Source: Salinibacterium sp. ZJ450
GTDB taxonomy: Bacteria > Actinomycetota > Actinomycetes > Actinomycetales > Microbacteriaceae
NCBI RefSeq assembly: GCF_011751885.2
Contig: NZ_CP061771.1
Location: 1,054,001 to 1,118,000 of the forward strand
Reading direction: 5' to 3'
Length of the DNA stretch: 64,000 nt
The translations under genes were made by a program, and so were the position numbers. Within the stretch, counting starts at the first letter, position 1, and every line of letters begins with the position of its first letter. Under the pieces are notes generated by a model. The model worked only from the letters and a program-made list of their open reading frames with translations, made no database searches and was not told the origin of the DNA. This document shows, piece after piece, positions 52,501 through 60,493 of the stretch.

Positions 52501-52563
52501 GACGGCCCGCCCGGTTCGGGCACCGGCACCGGCACCGGCACCAGCCCAGCCGGGCGCGGCACA

Positions 52564-53184
52564 ATGGATGGCATGCCCGTCCCCGTCATCCGCGTCGCCC
52601 TGCGTCACGCGGATACCCGCGACCACGAACTGCTGGTCGACTCGGTGGCGGCGTTCGCCGGGGTGCCGGCATCCGCGGTACAGCTCACCGTGCACTGCGC
52701 ACGCTGCGGCAGCGCCCAGCACGGCAAGCCGCAGGTGGCCGCGCCGCGAACGGCCGCCGGCTCGCCGCTGCAGGCCAGTCTCAGTCGCACCGTGGGTCTG
52801 GAAGCGGTGGCGGTGACGGATGTCGCGCCGCTGGGCCTCGATATCGAACGGGTTGACCGGGTGGCGCGCGCCCCGATCGACCTGCATCCCCGCGAGCAGG
52901 CCGCGCTGCTGCGGCTGCCCGACGCCGAGCGGGCCGAGCGGCGCACCCTGCTCTGGACCGCGAAGGAAGCGGTGCTGAAGGCCACCGGGCAGGGCCTGAC
53001 CATCGACCACGCCGCACTCGAGCTGACGGTCTCCGCCCGCGGAGCGGTCGCGCTCGCCGCCTGGCCGGATCAGCTTGCGCTGCGCGAACCGCCGCAGATC
53101 AGCGTGTTCCCGCTCGCGGCGGGCGTGCTGGCGGCCGTCGCGCTTCTCAGCACGACGCCGGTCACGGTGCAGGTCGCCCGCTAG
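52564..53184 (+). CDS. Sfp-type 4'-phosphopantetheinyl transferase
   Basis: 206 residues from ATG 52564 (or ATG 52573); no clear ribosome site. Signature PLGLDIERVDRVAR gives the Mg-binding Asp and Glu and LWTAKEAVLKATGQGL gives the W-x2-KEA-x2-K motif. The enzyme transfers phosphopantetheine from CoA to carrier domains. It is convergent with the M1 peptidase/synthetase pair, whose carrier domain is the obvious local client; that link is inference. Confidence 0.88.
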   Translation: MDGMPVPVIRVALRHADTRDHELLVDSVAAFAGVPASAVQLTVHCARCGSAQHGKPQVAAPRTAAGSPLQASLSRTVGLEAVAVTDVAPLGLDIERVDRVARAPIDLHPREQAALLRLPDAERAERRTLLWTAKEAVLKATGQGLTIDHAALELTVSARGAVALAAWPDQLALREPPQISVFPLAAGVLAAVALLSTTPVTVQVAR

Positions 53185-53218
53185 TCACGCCCGCCGGTTG
53201 GTCAGCGTCGGCCGCCAG

Positions 53219-54580
53219 TCACACATGCCCACGCGGCAGCCGCGGCAGCGAACGGTCAAACAGCCAGGCCCGGAACAGCCGCGCCAGCGGCCGCGCGGTG
53301 AACCCCGCGGCGTGCTCCATGAACTGCTCGGTGGTGACGGTGCCGTGGCGATGTCGCACGGTCCAGGCGCGCAGCATGGCGAAGAACGCGTCGTCGCCCA
53401 TCGTCAGCCGCAGCGCGTGCAGGGTGAGCGCGCCGCGTTTGTACACCCGGTCATCGAACATCAGCTCGGGGCCGGGATCGCCAAGCAAGATGTCCTGGCG
53501 CAGCGTGCTCAGCTTCGTCCAGTAGTGCGTGGCCAGGCGGTGCGCGCTCCACCGGCCGGAGTCCTCTGCCCACAACCATTCGGCGTAGCAGGCGAACCCC
53601 TCATGCAGCCAGATGTGCTGCCACGATGCGGCGGTGAGGCTGTTGCCGAACCAGGAGTGCGCCAGTTCGTGCGCGACCAGCCGGTACTCGCCCTTCAGCC
53701 CGTCGACGTGGTTGCGTCCGAAGATCGACATGCCGTGCGCCTCGAGTGGGATCTCCAGGTCGTCGTCGGTCACCACCACGGTGTAGTCGGGGAACGGGTA
53801 CGGGCCGAACATGCGCTCGAAGGTGGCCATCATCGCCGGCTGATCGGCGAAGTCGGATGCGAACTCCGGTGCCAGGTCGGCGGGGATCCACGCCTTCATC
53901 GGCACCTGGCCGAGCGGGGCGGTCGTCAACGGGTGCGCCGAGTAGTACCCGATCTGCACGGTCGCCAGGTAGGGCGCCATCGGCTCGGTCACCTCGTATA
54001 CCCACTGGGTGCGGCTGGCCTTGACTCGGGATGCCACGAGCTTGCCGTTCGCGATCACCCGGTACGGCGTCTCCGCCGTCACGGCGATGCGGTAGGTGGA
54101 CTTGTCGGCCGGCCGGTCGTTGCACGGGAACCAGGTGGGTGCCCCGTTCGGCTGGCTGGCGACGAGCACCCCCTCCGACAGCTCTTCCCAGCCGACGTCG
54201 CCCCACGGGCTGCGGCGTGGGCCGGGCGACCCCGAGTACCGCACGGTCACCGTGAACGCTGCGCCCGCGTCGATGGGCCTCGCCGGTGTGATGGTCAGTT
54301 TGCCGGATACGTCCAGGAACCGGGCGGCGCGCTGGCCGTTCACCGACACCTTCGCCGCGACCAGGCCGACCAGGTCGAGGGTGAACGTCTCGAGTCGCTC
54401 CGAGGCATCCGCGCTGATCGTGGCGATGCCGATGAACCGGTTGTTCGCCACCCGGTAGTCAATGTCGAGGTCGTAGTGACGCACCGAATATCCGCGGTTT
54501 CCGCTGCCAGGCACGTACGGGTCGACGGCGGTCGGACCGGCAGAGGAGTTGAGCGCTTTCACGGTCGTCGAGTCTGTCAC
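53219..54580 (-). CDS. M1-family metallopeptidase
   Basis: 453 residues from a GTG that overlaps the preceding synthetase stop (GTGA). N-terminal beta domain (YDLDIDYRVANNRFIGIATI), then the zinc site HELAHSW at about 297-303 with the third ligand Glu in HEGFACYAEWLW. The GxMEN-type substrate motif is altered to AHGMSIFGRN. No signal peptide or C-terminal ARM domain; short members of this kind are frequent in actinobacteria. Coupled translation with a peptide-synthetase-like protein hints at a shared pathway. Confidence 0.9.
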   Translation of the reverse strand: MTDSTTVKALNSSAGPTAVDPYVPGSGNRGYSVRHYDLDIDYRVANNRFIGIATISADASERLETFTLDLVGLVAAKVSVNGQRAARFLDVSGKLTITPARPIDAGAAFTVTVRYSGSPGPRRSPWGDVGWEELSEGVLVASQPNGAPTWFPCNDRPADKSTYRIAVTAETPYRVIANGKLVASRVKASRTQWVYEVTEPMAPYLATVQIGYYSAHPLTTAPLGQVPMKAWIPADLAPEFASDFADQPAMMATFERMFGPYPFPDYTVVVTDDDLEIPLEAHGMSIFGRNHVDGLKGEYRLVAHELAHSWFGNSLTAASWQHIWLHEGFACYAEWLWAEDSGRWSAHRLATHYWTKLSTLRQDILLGDPGPELMFDDRVYKRGALTLHALRLTMGDDAFFAMLRAWTVRHRHGTVTTEQFMEHAAGFTARPLARLFRAWLFDRSLPRLPRGHV

Positions 54581-57500
54581 GCCCGGGACTCCGGGTCGGC
54601 CCAGGGTGCGATCGGGTTGCCTGCCCAGCGGGTGGAGTCGGGCACGAACTCGCCGCGCATCACCAGTGAGGCCGGTCCGACGGTGGCGCCGGCGCCGATC
54701 GCGGCGGCCGGCAGGATCACGCTTTGCGGGCCGAGGGTGCCGCCTGTGTCGATCTCCACGGTGTCGAGCTGCATCACCCGGTCATGGAACAGGTGGGTCT
54801 GCACGACGCAGCCGCGGTTCACGGTGGCGCCGTCGCCGAGTCGCACCAGGTCGGCCTCGGGCAGCCAGTACGACTCGCACCAGACGCCACGGCCGATCTT
54901 CGCGCCAAGCGAGCGCAGCCACCAGGCGAGCGCCGGGGTGCCGGTCGCCGGCACCGCGAACCACGGGGCCGCCACCATCTCAACGAAGGTGTCCGACACC
55001 TCGTTGCGCCAGATGAACGACGACCAGAGCGGATGCTCGCGGGCCGCAATGCGACCGACGAGCAGCCATTTCGCGGCAGTGGTGATACCGGCGGCCACCG
55101 CCCCGGCGGCGAGCATCACCGCGCCGGACAGGGCAATCGCCCACCAGGCACCCCATTCGGCGAGCATCCACTCGAGCACCACCAGCACGCCGAGGCCGAT
55201 CGCGGTGGTGACAACCACGGGGACGAACCGGCACAACTCCCACAACAGCCTGGCCAGCTTCAGGCGGCGGGGCGGGTCGAAGGTGCGCGTCTCGTCGAAC
55301 TCAGCGACCGCGCGCCGCAACCGCACCGGAGGGTTGCCGAGCCAGGACGACCCAGACTTGGCCTTGCGCGGGGTGGCCGACAGCACCGCGACCAGGCCGT
55401 TCTTCGGCACCGACCGACCGGGCGCAGTCATGCCGGAGTTGCCGAGGAACGCACGCCGGCCGACCTTTACCGCGCCAATGCGCAGCCAGCCGTGCCCGAG
55501 CTCGTACGAGCCGATCATGGTGTCGTCGGCGAGGAACGCATGGTCGTTGATCGTGGTCAGGCTCGGCACCAGCAACACCGTGGACACCTCCACGTTACGG
55601 CCGACCTTCGCCCCGAGTAACCGCAACCAGGTCGGCGTGAACAGGCTCGCGTAGAACGGGAAGAGCAGGGTGCGGGCAGCATCCAGCAGCCGTTCGGTGC
55701 CCCAGACCTGCCAACCCACCCTGCTGCGCACCGGGTAGTGGCCGGGTCGGAGGCCGATGCCGAGCAGCCGCACCACGATCACGACCAGCAGCGCGTAGGC
55801 GACACCGGCAACCGCGACGGCCACCGGAAGCCAGACCAGCGCGCGCAGGGCCGCCTCGCCGAGGGTGGCCGAACCCTGGATGCCGGCTCCGACGACCAAC
55901 GCACCGAGCACCACGCTGACCGCGGGGAGCGCGGCGAGCAAGATCGAGCTGAGGCCGAACACGGGCACCCAGCGGCTGCCGCGCGGCGGGCGCTGCTGGG
56001 GCCAGTCGTGTTTGGCCTTGCCGGTGCGCTCGGCCGGTGACCCGGCCCAGAGCTGCCCGGCCGGGACCCTGGCGTGCACCGCGGAGCCGGCGGCGATCTC
56101 GGATCCCTTGCCGACGCGTGTGCCGGGCAGCAGGATGCTGCGCGCCCCGACGGTGGCTTCGGCGCCGATGCCGATGGCGCCGAGGCGCAGCAGGTCGCCG
56201 TCGATCCAGTAGCCCGACAGGTCGACCTCCGGTTCGATCGAGGCACCTGCGCCGATCTTCAGCATGCCGGTGATCGGCGGTAGGGAGTGCAGCGCGACGT
56301 CTGGGCCGATCTTCGCGCCCAGGGCTCGTGCGTAGTAGCTGATCCACGGGGCGCCCGCGAGGTTCGCCGCGCCCGCCAGCTGCGCCACTTGTTCGGCCAG
56401 CCAGAGTCGCAGGTGCACGCTGCCTCCGCGCGGGTAGGTTCCCTCGGTGACACCGCGTAGCAGCAGCCGGGCGGCCACCACGGCGATCCCCATCCGTCCG
56501 AACGGCGTGACGAACAGCAGGAACCCGGCGATCAGCCACCACCATGACACGGTGGGCACCCACGGCATCGGGCTCACCAGCGCGAGCACGTTGTTCGCGG
56601 TCAGCAGGTAGATGGTCCAGCGCAGGCCGACGAGCACGTGCAGCGGGATGCCGAGCAGGGTCTGCGCGAGCTGGGTGCCGCGTCCGGTCGGGGTGACCGT
56701 GCGCGGCTCGCGGGCGTCGCTCGGCACGCGGGAGTCGAGCTCAGCGGCCAGCGCGCCGATCCTCGGGTGGTCGTAGATGTCGGTGACCCGGGCTTCCGGA
56801 ACCCGGGCTCGGATCGCGGAGATCAGCTGGGCGGCGGTCAGTGAGCCGCCGCCGTGGCCGAAGAAGTCGTCATCCGGTGAGGTGACCGGCATGCCCAGGA
56901 TGTTGGTCCAGTGCTCGGCGATCCACCCGGCGGTGGGGGTCAGTGCTGCCGCGTCCACGGTCAGGTTCGGCAGAGGCCAGGGCAGGGCGGCCCGGTCGAC
57001 CTTGCCCGAGGTGCGGGTCGGCAGCGAGTCGACGAGCGCGAGCAGCGGCACGTTCGAGGCGGGCAGTTCCTCCCGCAGCCGGGTCATCGCGGCATCCGTG
57101 TCGAACGGGGCGGTCGGATCGATCGGGGCGATGTATCCGACCAGGATCTTGTTGCCGGCCGGAGTGGTCTGCACCACGGTGGCGCCGCCGGCGACGCCGG
57201 GCAATTGGCTGAGGGCGGCATCGATCTCGCCGAGTTCGATGCGGCGGCCGCCGAGCTTGATCTGGTCGTCGGCGCGGCCTTGGAAGATCAGCCCCTCCGA
57301 CTCGAAGCGCACCAGGTCGCCGGACCGGTAGGCGCGCGTCCACCCGAGCGTCGGCATCGGCGCATACTTCTCGGCATCCTTCGCCGGATCCAGGTAGCGG
57401 GCAAGTCCCACGCCGCCGATGATCAGCTCGCCGACCTCGCCTTCGCCGACCGGGTTGCCCTCGGCATCCACCACGGCCAGATCCCAGCCATCAAGCGGCA

Positions 57501-58515
57501 AGCCGATCCGCACCGGGGATTCGCCGGTCAGTTTCGCGCCGCAGGCCACCACGGTGGCCTCGGTGGGGCCGTACGTGTTCCACACTTCGCGGCCCTCGAC
57601 CGCGAGGCGGGCGGCGAGTTCGGGCGGGCAGGCCTCGCCACCGAAGATCAGCAGGCGCACCAGCTCCAGCGACTCCGGCGGCCACAGCGCGGCGAGGGTC
57701 GGCACGGTGGAGACGATGGTGATGCTGTGGGCGATCAGCCACGGGCCGAGGTCGACGCCGGAGCGCACCAAGGAACGCGGCGCGGGAACCAGGCAGGCGC
57801 CGTGGCGCCAGGCCAGCCACATCTCCTCGCACGAGGCGTCGAAGGCCACGGACAGTCCCGCGAGAACCCGGTCGCCCGGTCCGATCGGATCATCCTGCAG
57901 GAACATGCGTGCCTCGGCGTCGACGAACGCCGCGGCCGAGCGATGGGACACCGATACCCCCTTGGGCACACCGGTCGAGCCGGAGGTGAAGATCACCCAG
58001 GCGTCGTCATCGGGTTCGACGGTGCCCACCATCGGCATGCTGCCGGTCGGGGAGCCGAGATTCGGGATGCCGCTGGCCGGCGGTTCCCGATCATCAAGTT
58101 CGGCGGGGGCGCGGTCACCGTACACGGTGAGCAGGCCGTCGGCGCCGATCACGCCCACCACACCGCCCTCCCGGAACACCAGGTCCGCGCGCTCTTCCGG
58201 GTCATCGGCGTCGACCGGCACGTAACTGCCCCCCGCCGCCATGACAGCGAGGATCGAGATGTACAGCGTGCGCGTCCCGGACGGAATGCGGATGCCGACA
58301 CGGTCACCGCGGCGGACGCCGGCGAGGCTGAGCCTGGCGGCCGAGGCGTTGACCTCGCGCAACAGTTCGCGGTAGCTCAGGGAGCCCATCGTGTCGGCCA
58401 GCGCCGAGGCCTGCGGATGCGAGCGCGCGGTTGCCCGCAGCACGTCGATCAGGGTGCGCTCCGGCGGAGTGCGGTCCGAGGAGAGCAGTAAGGCCTTCGT
58501 TGTTGTAACCGTCAC
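54577..58515 (-). CDS. Pls/PosA-like single-module NRPS with left-handed beta-helix acyltransferase-like domains
   Basis: 1312 residues from GTG 58515, preceded by AGGAGATGCGCA; the frame continues upstream but lacks features. Adenylation motifs: VIFTSGSTGVPKGVSVSHRS near 170, NTYGPTEATVVACG near 315, YRSGDLVRF and LGGRRIELGEIDAAL near 425. Carrier domain near 550 with the attachment Ser in FFGHGGGSLTAAQL. Then membrane segments from about 625 interleaved with three hexapeptide (LbH) blocks near 740-810, 970-1060 and 1205-1305. This matches the NRPS-terminal-domain group related to poly-lysine synthetase. Amino-acid substrate not assigned. It is followed by the M1 peptidase in GTGA overlap. 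Confidence 0.9.
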   Translation of the reverse strand: MTVTTTKALLLSSDRTPPERTLIDVLRATARSHPQASALADTMGSLSYRELLREVNASAARLSLAGVRRGDRVGIRIPSGTRTLYISILAVMAAGGSYVPVDADDPEERADLVFREGGVVGVIGADGLLTVYGDRAPAELDDREPPASGIPNLGSPTGSMPMVGTVEPDDDAWVIFTSGSTGVPKGVSVSHRSAAAFVDAEARMFLQDDPIGPGDRVLAGLSVAFDASCEEMWLAWRHGACLVPAPRSLVRSGVDLGPWLIAHSITIVSTVPTLAALWPPESLELVRLLIFGGEACPPELAARLAVEGREVWNTYGPTEATVVACGAKLTGESPVRIGLPLDGWDLAVVDAEGNPVGEGEVGELIIGGVGLARYLDPAKDAEKYAPMPTLGWTRAYRSGDLVRFESEGLIFQGRADDQIKLGGRRIELGEIDAALSQLPGVAGGATVVQTTPAGNKILVGYIAPIDPTAPFDTDAAMTRLREELPASNVPLLALVDSLPTRTSGKVDRAALPWPLPNLTVDAAALTPTAGWIAEHWTNILGMPVTSPDDDFFGHGGGSLTAAQLISAIRARVPEARVTDIYDHPRIGALAAELDSRVPSDAREPRTVTPTGRGTQLAQTLLGIPLHVLVGLRWTIYLLTANNVLALVSPMPWVPTVSWWWLIAGFLLFVTPFGRMGIAVVAARLLLRGVTEGTYPRGGSVHLRLWLAEQVAQLAGAANLAGAPWISYYARALGAKIGPDVALHSLPPITGMLKIGAGASIEPEVDLSGYWIDGDLLRLGAIGIGAEATVGARSILLPGTRVGKGSEIAAGSAVHARVPAGQLWAGSPAERTGKAKHDWPQQRPPRGSRWVPVFGLSSILLAALPAVSVVLGALVVGAGIQGSATLGEAALRALVWLPVAVAVAGVAYALLVVIVVRLLGIGLRPGHYPVRSRVGWQVWGTERLLDAARTLLFPFYASLFTPTWLRLLGAKVGRNVEVSTVLLVPSLTTINDHAFLADDTMIGSYELGHGWLRIGAVKVGRRAFLGNSGMTAPGRSVPKNGLVAVLSATPRKAKSGSSWLGNPPVRLRRAVAEFDETRTFDPPRRLKLARLLWELCRFVPVVVTTAIGLGVLVVLEWMLAEWGAWWAIALSGAVMLAAGAVAAGITTAAKWLLVGRIAAREHPLWSSFIWRNEVSDTFVEMVAAPWFAVPATGTPALAWWLRSLGAKIGRGVWCESYWLPEADLVRLGDGATVNRGCVVQTHLFHDRVMQLDTVEIDTGGTLGPQSVILPAAAIGAGATVGPASLVMRGEFVPDSTRWAGNPIAPWADPESRA

Positions 58516-58574
58516 TGCGCATCTCCTGTCGCCCCGCGAGGTGGTGGCTACCGCGCGGAGAATATCGGCAACAA

Positions 58575-58591
58575 GTTTACGGCGGGTAAAC
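58575..58591. promoter_or_regulatory. Inverted repeat upstream of the synthetase gene
   Basis: GTTTAC-GGCGG-GTAAAC is a perfect dyad, 60 bases upstream of the synthetase start, in a gap (58516-58779) that otherwise shows no gene. It has the size of a TetR/GntR-type operator. No regulator gene is adjacent. Confidence 0.5.
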
Positions 58592-58779
58592 CGAGGGCCG
58601 CTCTGCGAACGCGGGAAAGGCCCGCTCGGAGCGGAGTTGAGAACCGCTCCGTGCTTGTGTTTCACAATGTGACAGCCCAAGATGACGCCCCGGCCCGAGA
58701 AACCTACACTCCTTGAAACGCCATATCGGCGTCGCCCGTCAGCAGCAGTAATTGCAGCGGCATCGTAAAGGAGGTCAGG

Positions 58780-59154
58780 ATGACGAATCTCACGCGAGTG
58801 GTTCACACCATGCAGTGCAACCACGCCGAAGGTGGCAGCGCGTGCGTCAACCAGGGGGCCGGTCACACGATGCAGAGCATTCAGCGGGCAGTGGTGGCGG
58901 CGACTCCGAGCAAGTGGGCCGACGCGATCGTGCGGCACGCGACATCCGACGGCTGGATCGCCATCGACCTGCTTGACGGCGTGGTCAACGACGGCACAGT
59001 CACCGACGGCGCGCTCAACGGCGGCGGCACCGTCTGGCTGTGGAATCACGAAGACCTCACCGCCACGGTCACGCCGGGTCAGCCGGTGGCGTTGCACACG
59101 CTGTACAACGCGCTCGCCGTGGGCAGCGCGCGAGTCAGCGTCTTCAAGCTGTAG
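58780..59154 (+). CDS. Small hypothetical protein with near-ideal ribosome site
   Basis: 124 residues. The ATG is preceded by AAAGGAGGTCAGG, one of the strongest Shine-Dalgarno matches in the window, suggesting high expression. N-terminal half contains Cys and His (MQCNHAEGGSACVNQGAGHTM) that could bind a metal; then AVVAATPSKWADAIVRHATSDGWIAIDLLDGVVNDGTVTDGALNGGGTVWLWN, a likely beta-rich fold. No family recognised. Confidence 0.65.
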   Translation: MTNLTRVVHTMQCNHAEGGSACVNQGAGHTMQSIQRAVVAATPSKWADAIVRHATSDGWIAIDLLDGVVNDGTVTDGALNGGGTVWLWNHEDLTATVTPGQPVALHTLYNALAVGSARVSVFKL

Positions 59155-59220
59155 GCAACTCGAAGCTAGGGTCTGCCGATCCGGGATCGGCGACAGATTC
59201 TGCGGAGTGAGATCCGGGCG

Positions 59221-59643
59221 CTAGCTGGCGGGCATCATGCCTTTCATGGCGTCCATCATCTTCTGGCAGGCCATCGCGCACTGACGGCAGACTTCGGCGC
59301 ACATTCGGGCGTCGTCGTGCATCTCGGCGAACTTCATGCACTCGTCAGCGGCGGCGGTGCACATGTCCATCGTGGCTTGCATCATCGACGAGAAGCTCGC
59401 CATGTGCATGCCGTTCGGGCGCATCATCATCCGCATCATCGTGTTGGTGACGTCTGCCGTGTTCATGCACATGTTCACGCACATCGACATGTCGGCGCCG
59501 CTCATCATGCCGGCGCACATGCTGCATGCCTGCTCGGCGGCCGAACAGGCTTCGATACACTCCTGCATCACCGACATGTCCATGCCCTGCATCGGCATGT
59601 CCTTCTGGTGCATCTCCATCATCTGCATGGTCATGTTCATCAT
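59221..59643 (-). CDS. Met/Cys-rich four-helix protein resembling copper storage (Csp/DUF326) proteins
   Basis: 140 residues with 12 Cys and about 39 Met. The Cys occur in helical spacings (ECIEAC, ACSMC, CVNMC, CRQCAMAC) as in Csp proteins, where Cys lining a four-helix bundle bind many Cu(I) ions. No Tat or Sec signal, so cytosolic Csp3-like placement is suggested. The Met-rich N-terminus (MMNMTMQMMEMHQKDMPMQ) is an extra metal-binding candidate. No copper exporter or CueR/CsoR gene is in the window. The antisense low-complexity frames are shadows. Confidence 0.8.
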   Translation of the reverse strand: MMNMTMQMMEMHQKDMPMQGMDMSVMQECIEACSAAEQACSMCAGMMSGADMSMCVNMCMNTADVTNTMMRMMMRPNGMHMASFSSMMQATMDMCTAAADECMKFAEMHDDARMCAEVCRQCAMACQKMMDAMKGMMPAS

Positions 59644-59800
59644 GTGATGTCATCCAGCCCGGAGTTGCCGCGCGCCAGCTGGTGCTGACGCGTCGATACG
59701 GCACCCCCACCCTCTCGGATGCTACCTCCGACCACCGCGATTGTCAGGGGGACAATCGCGGTGGTCAGCGTCGGCGTGGGCGGCCGAGTGCGCGAGATCG

Positions 59801-60160
59801 TCAGTCGGCGGTTCGTCCGGCGTCGTCGGTGTTCTCAAGATCGGTGTTGTCGAGGTCGGTGTCTTCGAAGGTGATGTCTTCGGGGACGACGGTGTCGAGT
59901 TCGGTGTCGTCAAGATCGGTGTCGAGGTCGATGTTTGTGAGATCGGCATCGTCGAGGTCGATGTCGTCGGGGAGCACGGCCGCCTCGTTGACGATGTCGT
60001 CTTCGACGAAGTAGTCGTTGCCTTCTGCGTCGTACGCGGTGACGTCCTCGTCATCCTCGATCTCGATGTCGACGATGTCGTCGCTGGGACTGATGTCGTC
60101 GCCGTCCCTCTGGTGGATGGTGCCGTCTGCCGCGGCGCCGTCGTCATTGCGATCGGTCAT
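59801..60160 (-). CDS. Asp-rich acidic low-complexity protein
   Basis: 119 residues with a GAGGAGCTGACA ribosome site before the ATG. About 40 percent Asp plus Glu, no Lys and only three Arg. A degenerate five-to-seven-residue repeat in the second half (DLDDADLTNIDLDTDLDD) gives alternating Leu/Ile and Asp. It is likely disordered or an acidic beta-solenoid fragment. Fifteen bases separate it from the upstream Pro/Glu repeat gene; the two appear to form an operon. Role unknown; DNA-mimic or divalent-ion binding are possibilities only. Confidence 0.6.
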   Translation of the reverse strand: MTDRNDDGAAADGTIHQRDGDDISPSDDIVDIEIEDDEDVTAYDAEGNDYFVEDDIVNEAAVLPDDIDLDDADLTNIDLDTDLDDTELDTVVPEDITFEDTDLDNTDLENTDDAGRTAD

Positions 60161-60175
60161 TGTCAGCTCCTCGTC

Positions 60176-60421
60176 TCAGTTGTGCCGGTCGCGGCGGTCC
60201 TTCTCGTCCTCGGTCAGCTCCCTGCTGGCAGAGTGGGCGTCGTCCAGAGGGACTGTGGGTTCATCCGGCACGAGTGGCTGCGGTTCATCCGGTGCGTGGG
60301 GCTGCGGCTCGTTGGGCGCCAATGGCTGTGGTTCCTCGGGAGCCGGCGGCTGCGGTTCTTCCGGTGCGGTTGGGCCGGTATCGGTGACCCCGTCGGGTTG
60401 GTTCTTATCGGTGTCGCTCAT
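60176..60421 (-). CDS. Small disordered Pro/Glu repeat protein
   Basis: 81 residues with AAAGAGGAGGGAACC before the ATG. Five tandem eight-residue repeats of the form APEEPQPL/P occupy residues 19-58, followed by a charged tail with SRELTEDEKDRRDRHN. Intrinsically disordered. First gene of a putative pair with the Asp-rich protein. Unknown function. Confidence 0.6.
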   Translation of the reverse strand: MSDTDKNQPDGVTDTGPTAPEEPQPPAPEEPQPLAPNEPQPHAPDEPQPLVPDEPTVPLDDAHSASRELTEDEKDRRDRHN

Positions 60422-60493
60422 GGTTCCCTCCTCTTTGAGGCAACGCTAAACGCGCCGCCCGCCCACCGCGCCAGGTTTCCGGCAGACGCTCAG

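Noticed and set aside
58516-59097. N-terminal extension of the synthetase gene
   Set aside because: The extra 194 codons show no domain, and GTG 58515 has a good ribosome site directly before the adenylation domain.
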